A DNA stretch of 39,572 nt. It comes from Rhodocyclales bacterium (lineage in GTDB: Bacteria; Pseudomonadota; Gammaproteobacteria; Burkholderiales; Rhodocyclaceae). Under the pieces are notes generated by a model. That model was not told the DNA's origin. It saw only the letters and a program-made list of their open reading frames with translations, and searched no databases. Below, in pieces: positions 5,646 to 13,775 of this stretch. Location of the stretch: contig JAPLQY010000030.1 of assembly GCA_026399475.1 (NCBI GenBank), forward strand, positions 1 through 39,572, read 5' to 3'. Both the position numbers and the translations under genes were made by a program. The first letter of the stretch is position 1; each line of letters begins with the position of its first letter.

Positions 5646-6305
5646 ATGCCTGTTTCCAGCCATGGTCGCAACGCGCTGCTCGCCGGGTTAATCGCCTTTG
5701 CGGCGCAGTTGTGGACAATGGGTCAGCCATTGGCCCAAACTCAATCCGTCTCGATCGTCATCGTGCGGCATGCCGAGGCGGACACGTCCCAGGCCACGGT
5801 GCCGCTGACCGCAACAGGACGCCAGAGGGCGGATTTGCTGGCGTCTACGTTCAGGGGGGTGCGGTTCACGCATCTTTTTGCGACTCACACCACGCGGACT
5901 CGCCAGATGGTCGAGGCCATTGCGGCGGCCCAGGGCCTTCAGATCGTTCAGTTGCCGGCCCCGGGCTCCATTCTCGATGGGCAGCCCGTGACCGACCAGA
6001 TCTCTCGCCGCGCGCCCATCGAGCCGATAGCGACGGCCTTGCTTGAACTGCCACCCGGGAGCGTCGCCCTTGCGGTGCTGAACAGCGAGAACATCTTTGC
6101 CATCCTGAACCGGCTCGGAGTCCCGGTGGCATCCGCCGGCCAGTCTTGTGCGCCGGGGGCCATGTGTGTGCCGTGCCTTGACAACAAGTGCTTCCCGCCG
6201 GACCACGACCGCATGTGGCATCTCGTGCGCGAACCGGGCCGCGCCGGGCCGCTCACATTCATGGAGCTTCGCTACGGCGTGGGTTGGCGAGCGCCTGACC
6301 GGTAA
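5646..6305 (+). CDS. Exported histidine-phosphatase-fold protein
   Basis: This 219-residue protein starts at an ATG five bases after GGAGG (5636-5640). Residues 1-30 form a signal peptide ending at PLA|Q, so it should act in the periplasm. The phosphatase motif VRHAE places the nucleophile at H42, and the T-x-R-T-R-Q stretch around LFATHTTRTRQ matches the second arginine region. Where family members have GHSNT with the second catalytic His, this protein has LNSEN, with N146 aligned to the His, so hydrolysis may be weak or lost. A Cys-rich insert (CAPGAMCVPCLDNKC) near the C-terminus may hold disulfides. It is in frame with the truncated VOC gene upstream. Confidence 0.72.
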   Translation: MPVSSHGRNALLAGLIAFAAQLWTMGQPLAQTQSVSIVIVRHAEADTSQATVPLTATGRQRADLLASTFRGVRFTHLFATHTTRTRQMVEAIAAAQGLQIVQLPAPGSILDGQPVTDQISRRAPIEPIATALLELPPGSVALAVLNSENIFAILNRLGVPVASAGQSCAPGAMCVPCLDNKCFPPDHDRMWHLVREPGRAGPLTFMELRYGVGWRAPDR

Positions 6306-6434
6306 GCGCATGGCTGATGATTTATGTTCAGGTATTCCGCCTGGGCGGCGCAATCGCGCTGCTGTGGCGCGGATGACGAGAATTCCTCTGGCGCTTCCCT
6401 GGACATCCCCGATTCCTTTTGAGAGATCGACATC

Positions 6435-6722
6435 ATGAGCATTGCGTACGTCATTGGGCACCTCACCGTAAAGGACGCCGCAAAGTGGGCCGAGTATCGC
6501 GGCCAGGTTCCCGCCACCCTGAAGCCGTGGGATGCCGAGCTCGTCCTTCGAGGACAGCGGGTCGCGGTCCTGGCGGGTGAGCATTCACATGCCGACGTCG
6601 TCGTCATCCGTTTCCCCGACCGGCAGGCCATCAACGCCTGGCACTCGTCAGCGGCATATCAAGCCCTGATTCCGCTGCGCCAGGAGGCGGCGGACGTGGT
6701 CTTGCTCTCCTGCGAGGAATAA
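6435..6722 (+). CDS. DUF1330-family protein
   Basis: This 95-residue protein has the ferredoxin-like DUF1330 fold. It shows AYVIGHLTVKDAAKWAEYRGQVPATL, then the glycine-rich strand RVAVLAGEHSHADVVVIRFPD, then the helix AINAWHSSAAYQALIPLRQEAA. The family is found across proteobacteria as small dimeric proteins of unknown role. The ATG has GAGAG about 9 bases upstream. It stands 130 bases after the phosphatase gene in the same direction. No regulatory site was noted. Confidence 0.88.
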   Translation: MSIAYVIGHLTVKDAAKWAEYRGQVPATLKPWDAELVLRGQRVAVLAGEHSHADVVVIRFPDRQAINAWHSSAAYQALIPLRQEAADVVLLSCEE

Positions 6723-6840
6723 CGGCCCGCGATCGGGGCGCCGGTCATCGAACAAGCCACGCCGGAGGCGCGGCGGAGAATTGCACGAGGAGTGCCGTAC
6801 AATTGGGGCATTCCACCCTTCACCCTGACCGAGGTACCCG

Positions 6841-7002
6841 ATGGCGAAACCCAATTATTCGTTCGAGAAACGCCAGCGAGATCTGGCCAAGAAGGCCAAG
6901 AAAGAGGAAAAGCGACTGCGCAAGGCCGGCCCGCCTGCAAATCCGGAAACCCCGGAGCCAGCTGCGGTGCCTGCGGCAGCGGAAGTGAAGACGGTTCCCT
7001 GA
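6841..7002 (+). CDS. Small conserved charged protein
   Basis: This 53-residue protein opens with MAKPNYSFEKRQRDLAKKAK, then a run of K/R/E residues that should form a charged helix, and ends in a Pro/Ala-rich tail. Short proteins with the same MAKPNYsFEKRQRelaKK start recur across proteobacteria next to housekeeping genes, but their role is unknown. An upstream TACAAT at 6798-6803 could be a -10 box; no good -35 lies at the right distance, since TTGCAC at 6781-6786 is too close. The ribosome site is weak (GAGG at 6830-6833). The gene converges on metW with 21 bases between the two stops, over a CCGGCT/AGCCGG hairpin at 7018-7039 that may end both transcripts. Confidence 0.72.
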   Translation: MAKPNYSFEKRQRDLAKKAKKEEKRLRKAGPPANPETPEPAAVPAAAEVKTVP

Positions 7003-7023
7003 ATTTCCTGAACTCGTCCGGCT

Positions 7024-7617
7024 TCAGCGGCCGAGCCGGTATACGGCGAGGCTGCCGAGAAAATTCGGCTCTTCGGTCACCAGGCGGCCGGCCTCATCGA
7101 GCACCTGCCGCTCGCGGATGATGAGCTTCATCTTGGCGCACAACGCCTCGAAATCCAGCAGGGTGAAGAAGCGCAGGTTGGGCGTGTCGAACCATTCGTA
7201 GGGCAGGTCTTCGGACACCGGCATGCGCCCGCCCATGACCGCCATGCGGTTCTTCCAGTAGGCGAAGTTGGGAAAGCTGACGACCGCTTCACGGCCGACG
7301 CGCAGCATTTCGCCGAGGATGCGCTCGGTGTGGCGCACCGTTTGCAGGGTGCGCGAGAGCACGACATGGTTGAAGGTGCCGTCGTCGAATCCCGCCAGGC
7401 CCTGTTCCAGGTTGCCCTGAATCACGTTGATGCCATTGACGATGGCGGCGAGCACTGCGCTGTCTTCCAGTTCGACGCCGTAACCCTTTGCACCGCGCTC
7501 CTCGATCAGGCGCCTGAGCAGGGAACCATCGCCGCAACCCAGATCGAGCACGCGTTCCCCGGGCTGCACCCAGCTTGCAATGAGGTCGAAATCGGCGCGT
7601 TCGAGGATGGGGCTCAT
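7024..7617 (-). CDS. metW: Methionine biosynthesis protein MetW
   Basis: This 197-residue class I SAM-fold protein has motif I as VLDLGCGDGSLLRRL near residues 22-36, an acidic strand end with GVELEDSAV, and FDDGTFNHVVLSRTLQ as motif IV region. MetW is found next to metX and is needed for efficient homoserine O-acylation, probably as a MetX partner; whether it methylates anything is unsettled. The start ATG opens MSPILERADFDLI. It lies 112 bases downstream of metX on the same strand, across a gap with two hairpins, so co-transcription with attenuation is possible. Confidence 0.92.
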   Translation of the reverse strand: MSPILERADFDLIASWVQPGERVLDLGCGDGSLLRRLIEERGAKGYGVELEDSAVLAAIVNGINVIQGNLEQGLAGFDDGTFNHVVLSRTLQTVRHTERILGEMLRVGREAVVSFPNFAYWKNRMAVMGGRMPVSEDLPYEWFDTPNLRFFTLLDFEALCAKMKLIIRERQVLDEAGRLVTEEPNFLGSLAVYRLGR

Positions 7618-7636
7618 TGGACTACCCTTCCCCCAA

Positions 7637-7722
7637 CCCCTTCCCCGAGGGAAGGGGTGAATGCGGTTCGCCGCTGATGCGGCTTCATGTTTCTGACTGC
7701 GCCGCCTTGGGGCGGCCCGGCG
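7637..7722. repeat. Two hairpins in the metX-metW gap, one shared with another gap
   Basis: CCCCTTCCC (7637-7645) and GGGAAGGGG (7649-7657) form a perfect 9-bp stem with a 3-base loop. GCCGCC-TTGG-GGCGGC at 7701-7716 forms a second. The 21 bases 7702-7722 recur exactly, inverted, at 11308-11328. The layout resembles REP-type intergenic elements, which can end or attenuate transcription; the role here is inferred. Confidence 0.6.
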
Positions 7723-7729
7723 TTGGCGC

Positions 7730-8860
7730 TCATAGTTTCACCCGCTTCAGGTAACTGTCGACCACGGCGTGATAGTGCGGCTCGTCCATCAGGAATGAGT
7801 CGTGCCCGTGGGCGCTGTCGATTTCGGCATAGGCCACCGACTGCCCGTTGTGCACCAGGGCATGCACGATCTCGCGCGAGCGGTCGGGCGAGAAGCGCCA
7901 GTCGGTGCTGAAGGCGATCACCAGGAATTTGGCGCGGGCGCGGGCCAGCGCGCGCGCCAGGTCGTCGTCGAAATCCTGCGCCGGATCGAAGTAATCCAGC
8001 GCCTTGGTCATGCGCAGATAGGTATTGGCATCGAACACGCCGGCGAACTTGTCGCCCTGGTAGCGCAGGTAGGATTCGATCTCGAACTCGACGTCGAAGC
8101 CGTAGCTGCCGGCGCCGGTGCGCAGGCGGCGGCCGAATTTCTCGGCCATCTGGTCGTCCGAAAGATAGGTGATGTGGCCCAGCATGCGCGCCAGGCGCAG
8201 GCCGCGCAGGGGACGCACGCCGTGCTCGTAGAAGTGGCCGCCGTGAAAGTCCGGGTCGGTCAGGATCGCCTGGCGCGCCACGTCGTTGAAGGCGATGTTC
8301 TCGGCCGACAATTTCGGCGCGCCGGCGATGACCAGGGCGTGGCGGATACGGTCGGGAAAAGACAGCGTCCATTGCATTGCCTGCATGCCACCCAGGGAGC
8401 CGCCCATCACCACGGCCCAGGCCCCGATGCCGAGGTGGTCGGCGAGCCGCGCCTGCGAATCGACCCAGTCTTCGACGGTGACCACGGGGAAGTCGGCGCC
8501 CCAGGGTTTGTTCGTGGCGGGGTTGGGACTGGCCGGGCCGGTGGAGCCGTGGCAGCCGCCGAGGTTGTTGACGCCAACGATGAAGAAGCGATCGGTATCC
8601 AGCGGTCGGCCGGGGCCGACAATGTTGTCCCACCAGCCGATGTTGGCGGTGGGTTTGCCAAATTCGTCGGCCGTGTGCCCGGCGACATGATGATGGCCGG
8701 ACAGTGCATGACAGACCAGGATGGCGTTCGACCTGGCGGCGTTGAGCGTGCCGTAGGTTTCATACACCAGGTCGAAGGCGGGCAGCACGCTGCCGCCCTT
8801 GAGCGCAAGAGGCTGGGTGAAATGCGCGCGCTGCGCGGCTACGATGCCGACACCTGACAT
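7730..8860 (-). CDS. metX: Homoserine O-acyltransferase MetX
   Basis: This 376-residue alpha/beta-hydrolase-fold enzyme is full length. It acylates the homoserine hydroxyl in methionine biosynthesis. The oxyanion and substrate motifs [18 protein letters not shown] and [12 protein letters not shown] are present; the triad is S155, D320 (AFSTDWRF) and H353 (SAHGHDSF). Family members use acetyl-CoA or succinyl-CoA, and betaproteobacterial ones are often succinyl-specific; I cannot settle this by eye. The ATG is 5 bases after the ptsI stop, so metX appears to be co-transcribed with the PTS genes, a link between methionine and nitrogen/carbon signalling that is only suggestive. Confidence 0.94.
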   Translation of the reverse strand: MSGVGIVAAQRAHFTQPLALKGGSVLPAFDLVYETYGTLNAARSNAILVCHALSGHHHVAGHTADEFGKPTANIGWWDNIVGPGRPLDTDRFFIVGVNNLGGCHGSTGPASPNPATNKPWGADFPVVTVEDWVDSQARLADHLGIGAWAVVMGGSLGGMQAMQWTLSFPDRIRHALVIAGAPKLSAENIAFNDVARQAILTDPDFHGGHFYEHGVRPLRGLRLARMLGHITYLSDDQMAEKFGRRLRTGAGSYGFDVEFEIESYLRYQGDKFAGVFDANTYLRMTKALDYFDPAQDFDDDLARALARARAKFLVIAFSTDWRFSPDRSREIVHALVHNGQSVAYAEIDSAHGHDSFLMDEPHYHAVVDSYLKRVKL

Positions 8861-8865
8861 GACGT

Positions 8866-10605
8866 TTAGAGCCTATCCAGTTGTTCGCTGATCTTATCCG
8901 GTTCGTCGAGTTTCAGGATCCGCGCGACGCGAACCGCCAGTTGCGCGGCGTCGGCCATCATGACCTGTTGCTTGACTTCCAGAAGCTGCGCCGGATGCAT
9001 GGAAAACTCGCGCAGGCCCATGCCGAGCAGCAGCTTGGTCAGTTTCGGATCGCCTGCCATTTCGCCGCAAACCGCGATCGGCATGCCCACCCGCTGCGCG
9101 CCCTGGATGGTCTGCGCAATCAGCTTGAGCACGGCCGGATGCAGCGGATCGTAGAGATGGGCGACCGAACCATCGGTACGATCGATCGCCAGCGTGTACT
9201 GGATCAGATCATTGGTGCCGATCGACAGAAAATTCAACCGGCGCAGAAAGGGGCCGAGCGACAGGGCCGCGGCGGGGATTTCGATCATGCCGCCGACTTC
9301 GACGGCGTCGAATCGTTGCCGCGCATCGCGCAACTGCATCTTGGCCAGTTCGATCAGGGCCAGGGTCTGCTCGATCTCCTGGGCATGCGCCAGCATCGGG
9401 ATCAGCAGGCGAATCCTGCCGTAGTGGGAAGCCCGCAGGATCGCCCGCAACTGCACCAGGAACAGTTGCGGCTCGGCCAGGCAAAAGCGGATTGCGCGCA
9501 GGCCCAGCGCAGGATTGGGTGCGCTGCGGTTGCCGGCGCGATTGCGCAGCGCCCGCGCCTCCTTGTCGGCGCCGATGTCCAGCGTACGGATGGTGACCGG
9601 TTTGTCGCCCAGCGTCCTGGCGACGCTGCGATAGGCCTCGAACTGCTCGTCTTCGTCCGGCAGTTCATCGCGATTCATGAACAGGAATTCGGTGCGAAAC
9701 AGGCCGACCCCGTCTGCGCCGACTTCCTTCGCACGGTCCGCGTCCTGCGGCAATTCGATGTTGGCATGCAGCTCGACATCCTCGCCATCCAGCGTCCGCG
9801 AGCGGGCCGTCACCAGGCGCTTGAGCTTGGAGCGCTCGAGTTCCAGCTCGGTCTTCCTGAGCCGGTACTCTTCAAGCACCCCGGAATCCGGATCGACGAT
9901 CAGCACGCCGCGCGTACCGTCGACGATCAGCAGGTCGTCGTCCTGGATCAGCGGCCGGGCATGAAGCATGCCGACCACCGCCGGAATCGCCAGACTGCGC
10001 GCCACGATGGCCGTATGCGAGGTGCTGCCGCCCAGGTCGGTGACGAAGCCGCCGATCTTGAGGCTCTTGAACTGGATGGTGTCCGCCGGCGACAGATCAT
10101 TGGCGACCACGATCAGATCGTCATCGGCGGCAACCGCCTTGCGCCGCGCCAGCTTGCGCGCCTTGCCCTGCAGGACCCGCATCACCCGCTCGACCACCTG
10201 CACGATGTCCTGCTTGCGCTCGCGCAGGTAGGCATCCTCGAATTCGTCGAACTGGTCGACCACCTGCTGCATTTGCTGCACCATGGCCCATTCGGCGTTG
10301 CAGCGACGCTCGCGAATCAGCTCGCGCACTCCGTCGGTCAGGGCCGTATCGCCAAGGATCATGGCGTGCAGGTCGACAAAGGCCGAGAGCTCGGCCGGTG
10401 CGCCGGGTACGCTGGCGTCGGTGCGCAGCGCGTCGAGTTCGGCGCGGGCTGTCGCCACGGCCTTGTCGAAACGGATCAGTTCGCCCGCCACGTCGCGTTC
10501 GCGCAGCTGGTACTGGGCGACTTCCAGCATGGCGTGCGAGACCAGATGCGCACGACCGATCGCGATGCCGCCGGAGACAGCCTGGCCGTGAAGGCTGAAA
10601 GTCAT
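8866..10605 (-). CDS. ptsI: Phosphoenolpyruvate-protein phosphotransferase (PTS Enzyme I)
   Basis: This 579-residue protein has the three EI parts in order: the HPr-binding helical N-domain, the phosphohistidine domain with H197 in [15 protein letters not shown], and the C-terminal PEP-binding barrel with [33 protein letters not shown] and CGEMAGDP. It moves phosphate from PEP to HPr. It lies 13 bases after ptsH and 5 bases before metX. No sugar permease (EIIB, C or D) is adjacent, so the chain EI-HPr-EIIA here is more likely regulatory than for transport, as in many betaproteobacteria. Confidence 0.96.
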   Translation of the reverse strand: MTFSLHGQAVSGGIAIGRAHLVSHAMLEVAQYQLRERDVAGELIRFDKAVATARAELDALRTDASVPGAPAELSAFVDLHAMILGDTALTDGVRELIRERRCNAEWAMVQQMQQVVDQFDEFEDAYLRERKQDIVQVVERVMRVLQGKARKLARRKAVAADDDLIVVANDLSPADTIQFKSLKIGGFVTDLGGSTSHTAIVARSLAIPAVVGMLHARPLIQDDDLLIVDGTRGVLIVDPDSGVLEEYRLRKTELELERSKLKRLVTARSRTLDGEDVELHANIELPQDADRAKEVGADGVGLFRTEFLFMNRDELPDEDEQFEAYRSVARTLGDKPVTIRTLDIGADKEARALRNRAGNRSAPNPALGLRAIRFCLAEPQLFLVQLRAILRASHYGRIRLLIPMLAHAQEIEQTLALIELAKMQLRDARQRFDAVEVGGMIEIPAAALSLGPFLRRLNFLSIGTNDLIQYTLAIDRTDGSVAHLYDPLHPAVLKLIAQTIQGAQRVGMPIAVCGEMAGDPKLTKLLLGMGLREFSMHPAQLLEVKQQVMMADAAQLAVRVARILKLDEPDKISEQLDRL

Positions 10606-10618
10606 GGTCGCGTCCCGC

Positions 10619-10888
10619 CTACTCGTTCTCGCCGAACTTGTTGGCGATGAGCGTGACGATGGCCTGCAGTGCCTCTTCGGCGCGCTCGCCTTCGGTATCG
10701 ATGGTCACTGTCGAGCCCTTGCCTGCCGCCAGCATCATCACCCCCATGATGCTCTTGGCATTGATGCGGCGGCTGCCGCGCTCCATCCATACCTCGCAGG
10801 GAAAGGAACCGGCCAGCTGTGTCAGCTTGGCCGAGGCGCGGGCATGCAGGCCCAGCTTGTTGGTGATTTCAGCTTCTATGCGCGGCAT
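10619..10888 (-). CDS. ptsH: Phosphocarrier protein HPr
   Basis: This 89-residue protein is a complete HPr. The phosphorylated residue is H15 in the motif GLHARAS, and the serine that HPr kinase modifies in some bacteria is S46 in AKSIMGVMMLAA. It receives phosphate from EI and passes it to EIIA proteins in the cytoplasm. Eight bases separate it from the EIIA stop and thirteen from ptsI. An hprK gene is not in the window, so whether S46 is used cannot be judged. Confidence 0.96.
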   Translation of the reverse strand: MPRIEAEITNKLGLHARASAKLTQLAGSFPCEVWMERGSRRINAKSIMGVMMLAAGKGSTVTIDTEGERAEEALQAIVTLIANKFGENE

Positions 10889-10896
10889 ATCGGAAT

Positions 10897-11286
10897 TCAG
10901 TGTTTCAGCATGTTGAGTACGCCGTCGCGACCGCCGGCGACGGCACGGGTGACAAGGGTTTCCATGTCCTTGTCGCGGTAGGCAATGGCCCGCAGCAGCA
11001 TGGGCAGATTGAGGCCGGCGATGCCTTCGACTCGCCCCGGCTCCAGCAGCTTCATGGCCAGGTTGGACGGCGTGGCGCCATAGATGTCGGTAAGGATCAG
11101 CACACCGCGACCGCTATCGACCAGCTTCAGCATGTCGCGCGCCAGCGGCAATGCATCCAGCGGATCATCCTGTGCGGCCACTCCCAGCTGGACGATCTGC
11201 ACGGGGCGCTTGTTGAGCACATGGCAGGCGCACTGGATCAGCGCTTCGCCATAGGTGCTGTGGGTGAGAAGGAAGATTCCGATCAT
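10897..11286 (-). CDS. PTS EIIA component, mannose family (regulatory)
   Basis: This 129-residue single-domain protein belongs to the EIIA-Man fold. It begins MIGIFLLTHSTYGEAL, with the phospho-accepting H9 in LLTHST, and has the central LILTDIYGATPSNLA and the closing RAIAYRDKDMETLVTRAV helix. It lacks EIIB, so it cannot by itself drive sugar uptake, and no EIIC/EIID genes follow. In betaproteobacteria such an EIIA with HPr and EI acts as a phosphorylation relay for regulation. No Shine-Dalgarno precedes the ATG, and a TGCTAGAAT box lies 7 bases upstream, so a leaderless transcript is possible. Confidence 0.92.
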   Translation of the reverse strand: MIGIFLLTHSTYGEALIQCACHVLNKRPVQIVQLGVAAQDDPLDALPLARDMLKLVDSGRGVLILTDIYGATPSNLAMKLLEPGRVEGIAGLNLPMLLRAIAYRDKDMETLVTRAVAGGRDGVLNMLKH

Positions 11287-11292
11287 GTTTTC

Positions 11293-11301
11293 ATTCTAGC
11301 A
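11293..11301 (-). promoter_or_regulatory. Extended -10 promoter before the EIIA gene
   Basis: On the minus strand TGC-TAGAAT (the TGN extension plus a -10 box one base from TATAAT at two positions) ends 6 bases before the EIIA ATG. The start point would fall at or near the ATG, which would give an mRNA with little or no leader. No clear -35 box is at the right distance, which an extended -10 can tolerate. Confidence 0.4.
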
Positions 11302-11307
11302 GTCCGG

Positions 11308-11393
11308 CGCCGGGCCGCCCCAAGGCGGACAAGTCACTTCCCGGAGCCGGCATTGCCGGCGAACCGAAGTCACCCCCTTTCATGGAAAGGGGG
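11308..11393. repeat. Cluster of intergenic hairpins
   Basis: The gap between the PTS block and the gsh/apbE block holds CCGCC-CCAA-GGCGG (in 11308-11328, the inverted copy of 7702-7722), GCCGGC-ATT-GCCGGC at 11346-11360, and CCCCCTTTC-ATG-GAAAGGGGG at 11373-11393, a perfect 9-bp stem with a 3-base loop. Together they look like a REP-like cluster and could separate the two transcription units. None is followed by a strong T-run. Confidence 0.6.
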
Positions 11394-11406
11394 CGGGGGG
11401 ATTGCT

Positions 11407-11595
11407 CTACCTCGTCACGATCCAGGCCAGAGCAAGGATGGCCGCAAGGATCAGGATGATCGACAGCCGTCGCGCCCAGCGTTGCTTGCCGGCTTCCAGC
11501 GCGTTGTCGGCATCGACGATGCGGCGTATTCGATGCAGGGCAGCGATGCCCACGGTGCGCCGCACGGCGCGCTGGAGTTTTTCATCCTCGCTCAT
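11407..11595 (-). CDS. Small single-pass membrane protein
   Basis: This 62-residue protein begins MSEDEKLQRAVRRTVGIAAL and ends in one membrane helix (WARRLSIILILAAILALAWIV). The charged N-terminal half, with several Arg residues next to the helix, would stay in the cytoplasm. The ATG overlaps the apbE stop by 4 bases (ATGA), so it is translationally coupled and likely linked in function or expression. I do not recognise a family; the longer frame upstream is a shadow of apbE. Confidence 0.65.
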   Translation of the reverse strand: MSEDEKLQRAVRRTVGIAALHRIRRIVDADNALEAGKQRWARRLSIILILAAILALAWIVTR

Positions 11596-12638
11596 GGCGC
11601 CACCTCCAGTTTCAGGTCGGGGACTTCGATCTTGAGGCGCGCCTTCATCGCCGGCGTCGCGCTTGCCGTTCCGTCGGCGCCGACTCTCAGCACCGCGTCG
11701 ACGCCGAGTTTTTTCGCCATGCCGCGCCATTCACTGCCGGCGATGAAAATGGGCTTCGACAGCGCATCGGAACGCATGCCGGCAGATACCCCCGGTGCGA
11801 TCAGCAGCGTCACCGCCTGTGTCGCATCCGCGGGGAAGCCGGTGCGCGGATCCAGCAGGTGACAGTAGCGGCGACCGCCCACCTCGAAATAGCGGTGGTA
11901 ATCACCCGAGGTGCCGATGGCTTCGCCGTCGCGCAACTCCAGCGTGGCCAGCGGCGCGCCGCCGACGCCCTGCGGCCGAGGATGCTGGATGCCGACGCGC
12001 CAGGGCGTGCCGCCCGCGTCACGGGTACCCAGCGCCATGACGTTGCCGCCGATATTGATCAGGGCGTTGGCAATGCCATCCTGCTTCAGCAATGCTGCTG
12101 CGCGGTCGAGGGCAACGCCCTTGAGATAGCCGCCGAAGTCGAGAGCGACGCTCTTGTTGCGGCTGCTGACGCGATTGCTTTCCACACGCAGGTCGGCAAT
12201 CGACGGATGCTGCGCGACCAGCGCATTGAGCGCGTCGGGATCGGGCAGGCGCGGCTGGATGTCGTCGGTCTGAAAGCCCCATAGGGCGATCAGGCGGCCG
12301 ATGCCGGGATCGAACAGGTGGTCGCCCGCGGCGGCGACACTTTGCGCCTCGCGAATGTAGGCGGCGAACTCCGCCGTGACTTCGTGGGTGCGCCCCGCGG
12401 CGATGGCCTCATTCAAGGCCGACAGCCCGGATGGCTGCCAGGCGTGATAGCTGCGGTGCAAGCGGTCGAATTCCTGCAGGACGCGACTGCCGGCGGCACG
12501 GGCTTGCGCTTCCGGCACCCCGGCGATCAGCAGTTCGACGCGGGTGCCGAAAACATAGGACTCCTGCCGCCACGGCGCCGGCTGCCCGCATGCCACGAGC
12601 AGGGACGCCGCGACGAACAGGATCAGGAGTTGGCGCAC
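11592..12638 (-). CDS. apbE: FAD:protein FMN transferase ApbE, lipoprotein
   Basis: This 348-residue protein attaches FMN to a threonine of periplasmic or membrane redox proteins (such as NqrB/C or RnfG), using FAD. The start is GTG, 16 bases inside the gshB end. Residues 1-17 are a lipoprotein signal, with the lipobox LVAC giving a lipid-anchored Cys. Family motifs are visible: DFGGYLKGVALDRA, NIGGNVMALG, HLLDPRTGFPAD, and the Mg2+-binding MRSDALSKP near the C-terminus. Its partner flavoprotein is not in the window. It sits between gshB and a small membrane protein in an overlapping gene run. Confidence 0.92.
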   Translation of the reverse strand: MRQLLILFVAASLLVACGQPAPWRQESYVFGTRVELLIAGVPEAQARAAGSRVLQEFDRLHRSYHAWQPSGLSALNEAIAAGRTHEVTAEFAAYIREAQSVAAAGDHLFDPGIGRLIALWGFQTDDIQPRLPDPDALNALVAQHPSIADLRVESNRVSSRNKSVALDFGGYLKGVALDRAAALLKQDGIANALINIGGNVMALGTRDAGGTPWRVGIQHPRPQGVGGAPLATLELRDGEAIGTSGDYHRYFEVGGRRYCHLLDPRTGFPADATQAVTLLIAPGVSAGMRSDALSKPIFIAGSEWRGMAKKLGVDAVLRVGADGTASATPAMKARLKIEVPDLKLEVAP

Positions 12639-13579
12639 TCCCGGCACTCCCGTTCCAGCGCGTCGATCAAGGTGGCGGCAACATCGAACCTGGTCTGCTG
12701 GGCAATCTCGACAAAGCAGGTGGGGCTGGTAACGTTGATCTCGGTAAGGCAGTCGCCGATCACGTCGAGGCCGACGATCAGCAGGCCGCGGGCCCAGAGT
12801 ATGGGCGCCAGCGCCTCGGCGATTTCGCGGTCGCGGCCGAGCAGCGGGCGGGCCACGCCCTTGCCTCCGGCGGCGAGGTTGCCACGCGATTCGCCAGGCT
12901 TCGGAATGCGCGCCAGGCAGTAGGGCACCGGCTCGCCGGCGATCAGCAGGATGCGCTTGTCGCCCTGGCTGATGGCCGGCAGGTAGCGCTGCGCCATGAT
13001 GCTGCGGCTGCCGAAGTTGGTCAGGGTTTCGACGATCACGTTGCGGTTGGAATCGTCCTTCAGCACGCGGAAGATGCTGCTGCCGCCCATGCCGTCGAGC
13101 GGCTTCAGGATGACATCGCCCAGTTCGTCGATGAAGGCATGGATGTCGTCCGGGTCGCGGGCAATCAGCGTGGTCGGCACGTATTGCGGGAACTCGGTGA
13201 TCGCCACCTTTTCGGAATGGTCGCGGATCGAACGCGGCCTGTTCCAGATGCGCGCGCCTTCCGCCTCGGCACGCTCCAGCAGCCAGGTGGCGGCGACATA
13301 TTCGAAATCGAAGGGCGGATCCTGCCGCATCAGCACCGCATCGAAGGCCGTAAGCGGCAGCACCGCTTCCTCGGCCACGGCGTACCAGGGCTCGTCTTCC
13401 TTGCCCGGAACGATTTTCTGCGCACGCGCCGCGACGCAGGCGTCGCGCCAGGTCAGTGCGCTGCGCTGAATGGCCCACACTTCGTGGCCGCGCCTGGCCG
13501 CCACGCGCATCATGGCCACAGACGAATCCTTGTAGGCCTTGAGGCTTTCCAGCGGGTCGAGGATGAACGCGAGCTTCAT
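12623..13579 (-). CDS. gshB: Glutathione synthetase
   Basis: This 318-residue ATP-grasp enzyme joins gamma-glutamylcysteine and glycine. It aligns along its whole length with E. coli GshB: the start MKLAFILDPLESLKAYKDSS, RQDPPFDFEYVAATWLLERA, the ATP-binding VILKPLDGMGGSSIFRV, MAQRYLPAI, PYCLARIP..GE.RGNLAAGG, and the end VGLDVIGDCLTEINVTSP. A start seven codons upstream (MSPHRGN) is possible, but the chosen ATG matches the family, with AGGGG 4 bases before it. Remarkably, both the ribosome site and the AUG lie inside a 37-base near-perfect hairpin (13571-13607), so translation may be limited. gshA lies 196 bases upstream on the same strand. Confidence 0.95.
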   Translation of the reverse strand: MKLAFILDPLESLKAYKDSSVAMMRVAARRGHEVWAIQRSALTWRDACVAARAQKIVPGKEDEPWYAVAEEAVLPLTAFDAVLMRQDPPFDFEYVAATWLLERAEAEGARIWNRPRSIRDHSEKVAITEFPQYVPTTLIARDPDDIHAFIDELGDVILKPLDGMGGSSIFRVLKDDSNRNVIVETLTNFGSRSIMAQRYLPAISQGDKRILLIAGEPVPYCLARIPKPGESRGNLAAGGKGVARPLLGRDREIAEALAPILWARGLLIVGLDVIGDCLTEINVTSPTCFVEIAQQTRFDVAATLIDALERECRECANS

Positions 13580-13607
13580 GTTGCCCCTGTGGGGCGACAT
13601 GAAGCTC
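13571..13607 (-). promoter_or_regulatory. Hairpin covering the gshB ribosome site and start codon
   Basis: GAGCTTCATGT at 13571-13581 is the exact inverse of ACATGAAGCTC at 13597-13607; GCCCC (13583-13587) pairs with GGGGC (13591-13595), leaving a TGT loop and one mismatch. The stem has 16 base pairs. In the gshB mRNA, the AGGGG ribosome site and the AUG are both in the 3' arm. Such a structure is expected to reduce initiation unless it is opened by upstream translation, a protein or temperature. Confidence 0.7.
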
Positions 13608-13775
13608 GCCCAGCGAATGCGCACCCCCTCCCAGCCGCCCACGGCTTGCTTTGCACAGCAAGCCGGCTTCGGCGGCACGCAGCAGTGCTGCGCGAATTCC
13701 CGCCTACGCCCCCCGCCGAGCGGTGGAGGTGACTGATTTGCCCCGCCCTTCGGGCAGGGAAATGATGAATAGTCA
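13580..13775. other. gshA-gshB gap with several hairpins
   Basis: No gene is seen in these 196 bases. Besides the gshB start hairpin, the gap has a perfect 8-bp stem GGCTTGCT-TTGCAC-AGCAAGCC and CGCAGCA-G-TGCTGCG. On the minus strand just after the gshA stop are ATGATGA-CTAT-TCATCAT (13762-13779) and a CCTGCCC-GAA-GGGCGGG hairpin, possibly a weak terminator without a T-run. gshA ends with two adjacent TGA codons. Confidence 0.5.

Noticed and set aside
6781..6803. TTGCAC / TACAAT as a sigma-70 promoter for the small gene at 6841
   Set aside because: The spacing is only 11 bases, too short for a sigma-70 pair; only the -10-like box was kept as a note.
7614..8633. A 339-codon minus strand frame next to metW
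   Set aside because: It is the out-of-frame reading of metX; its Arg/Pro-rich sequence has no domain.
8881..10650. A 589-codon + strand frame
   Set aside because: It mirrors ptsI on the opposite strand. Composition (His, Gln, Arg repeats) and lack of motifs show it is a shadow.
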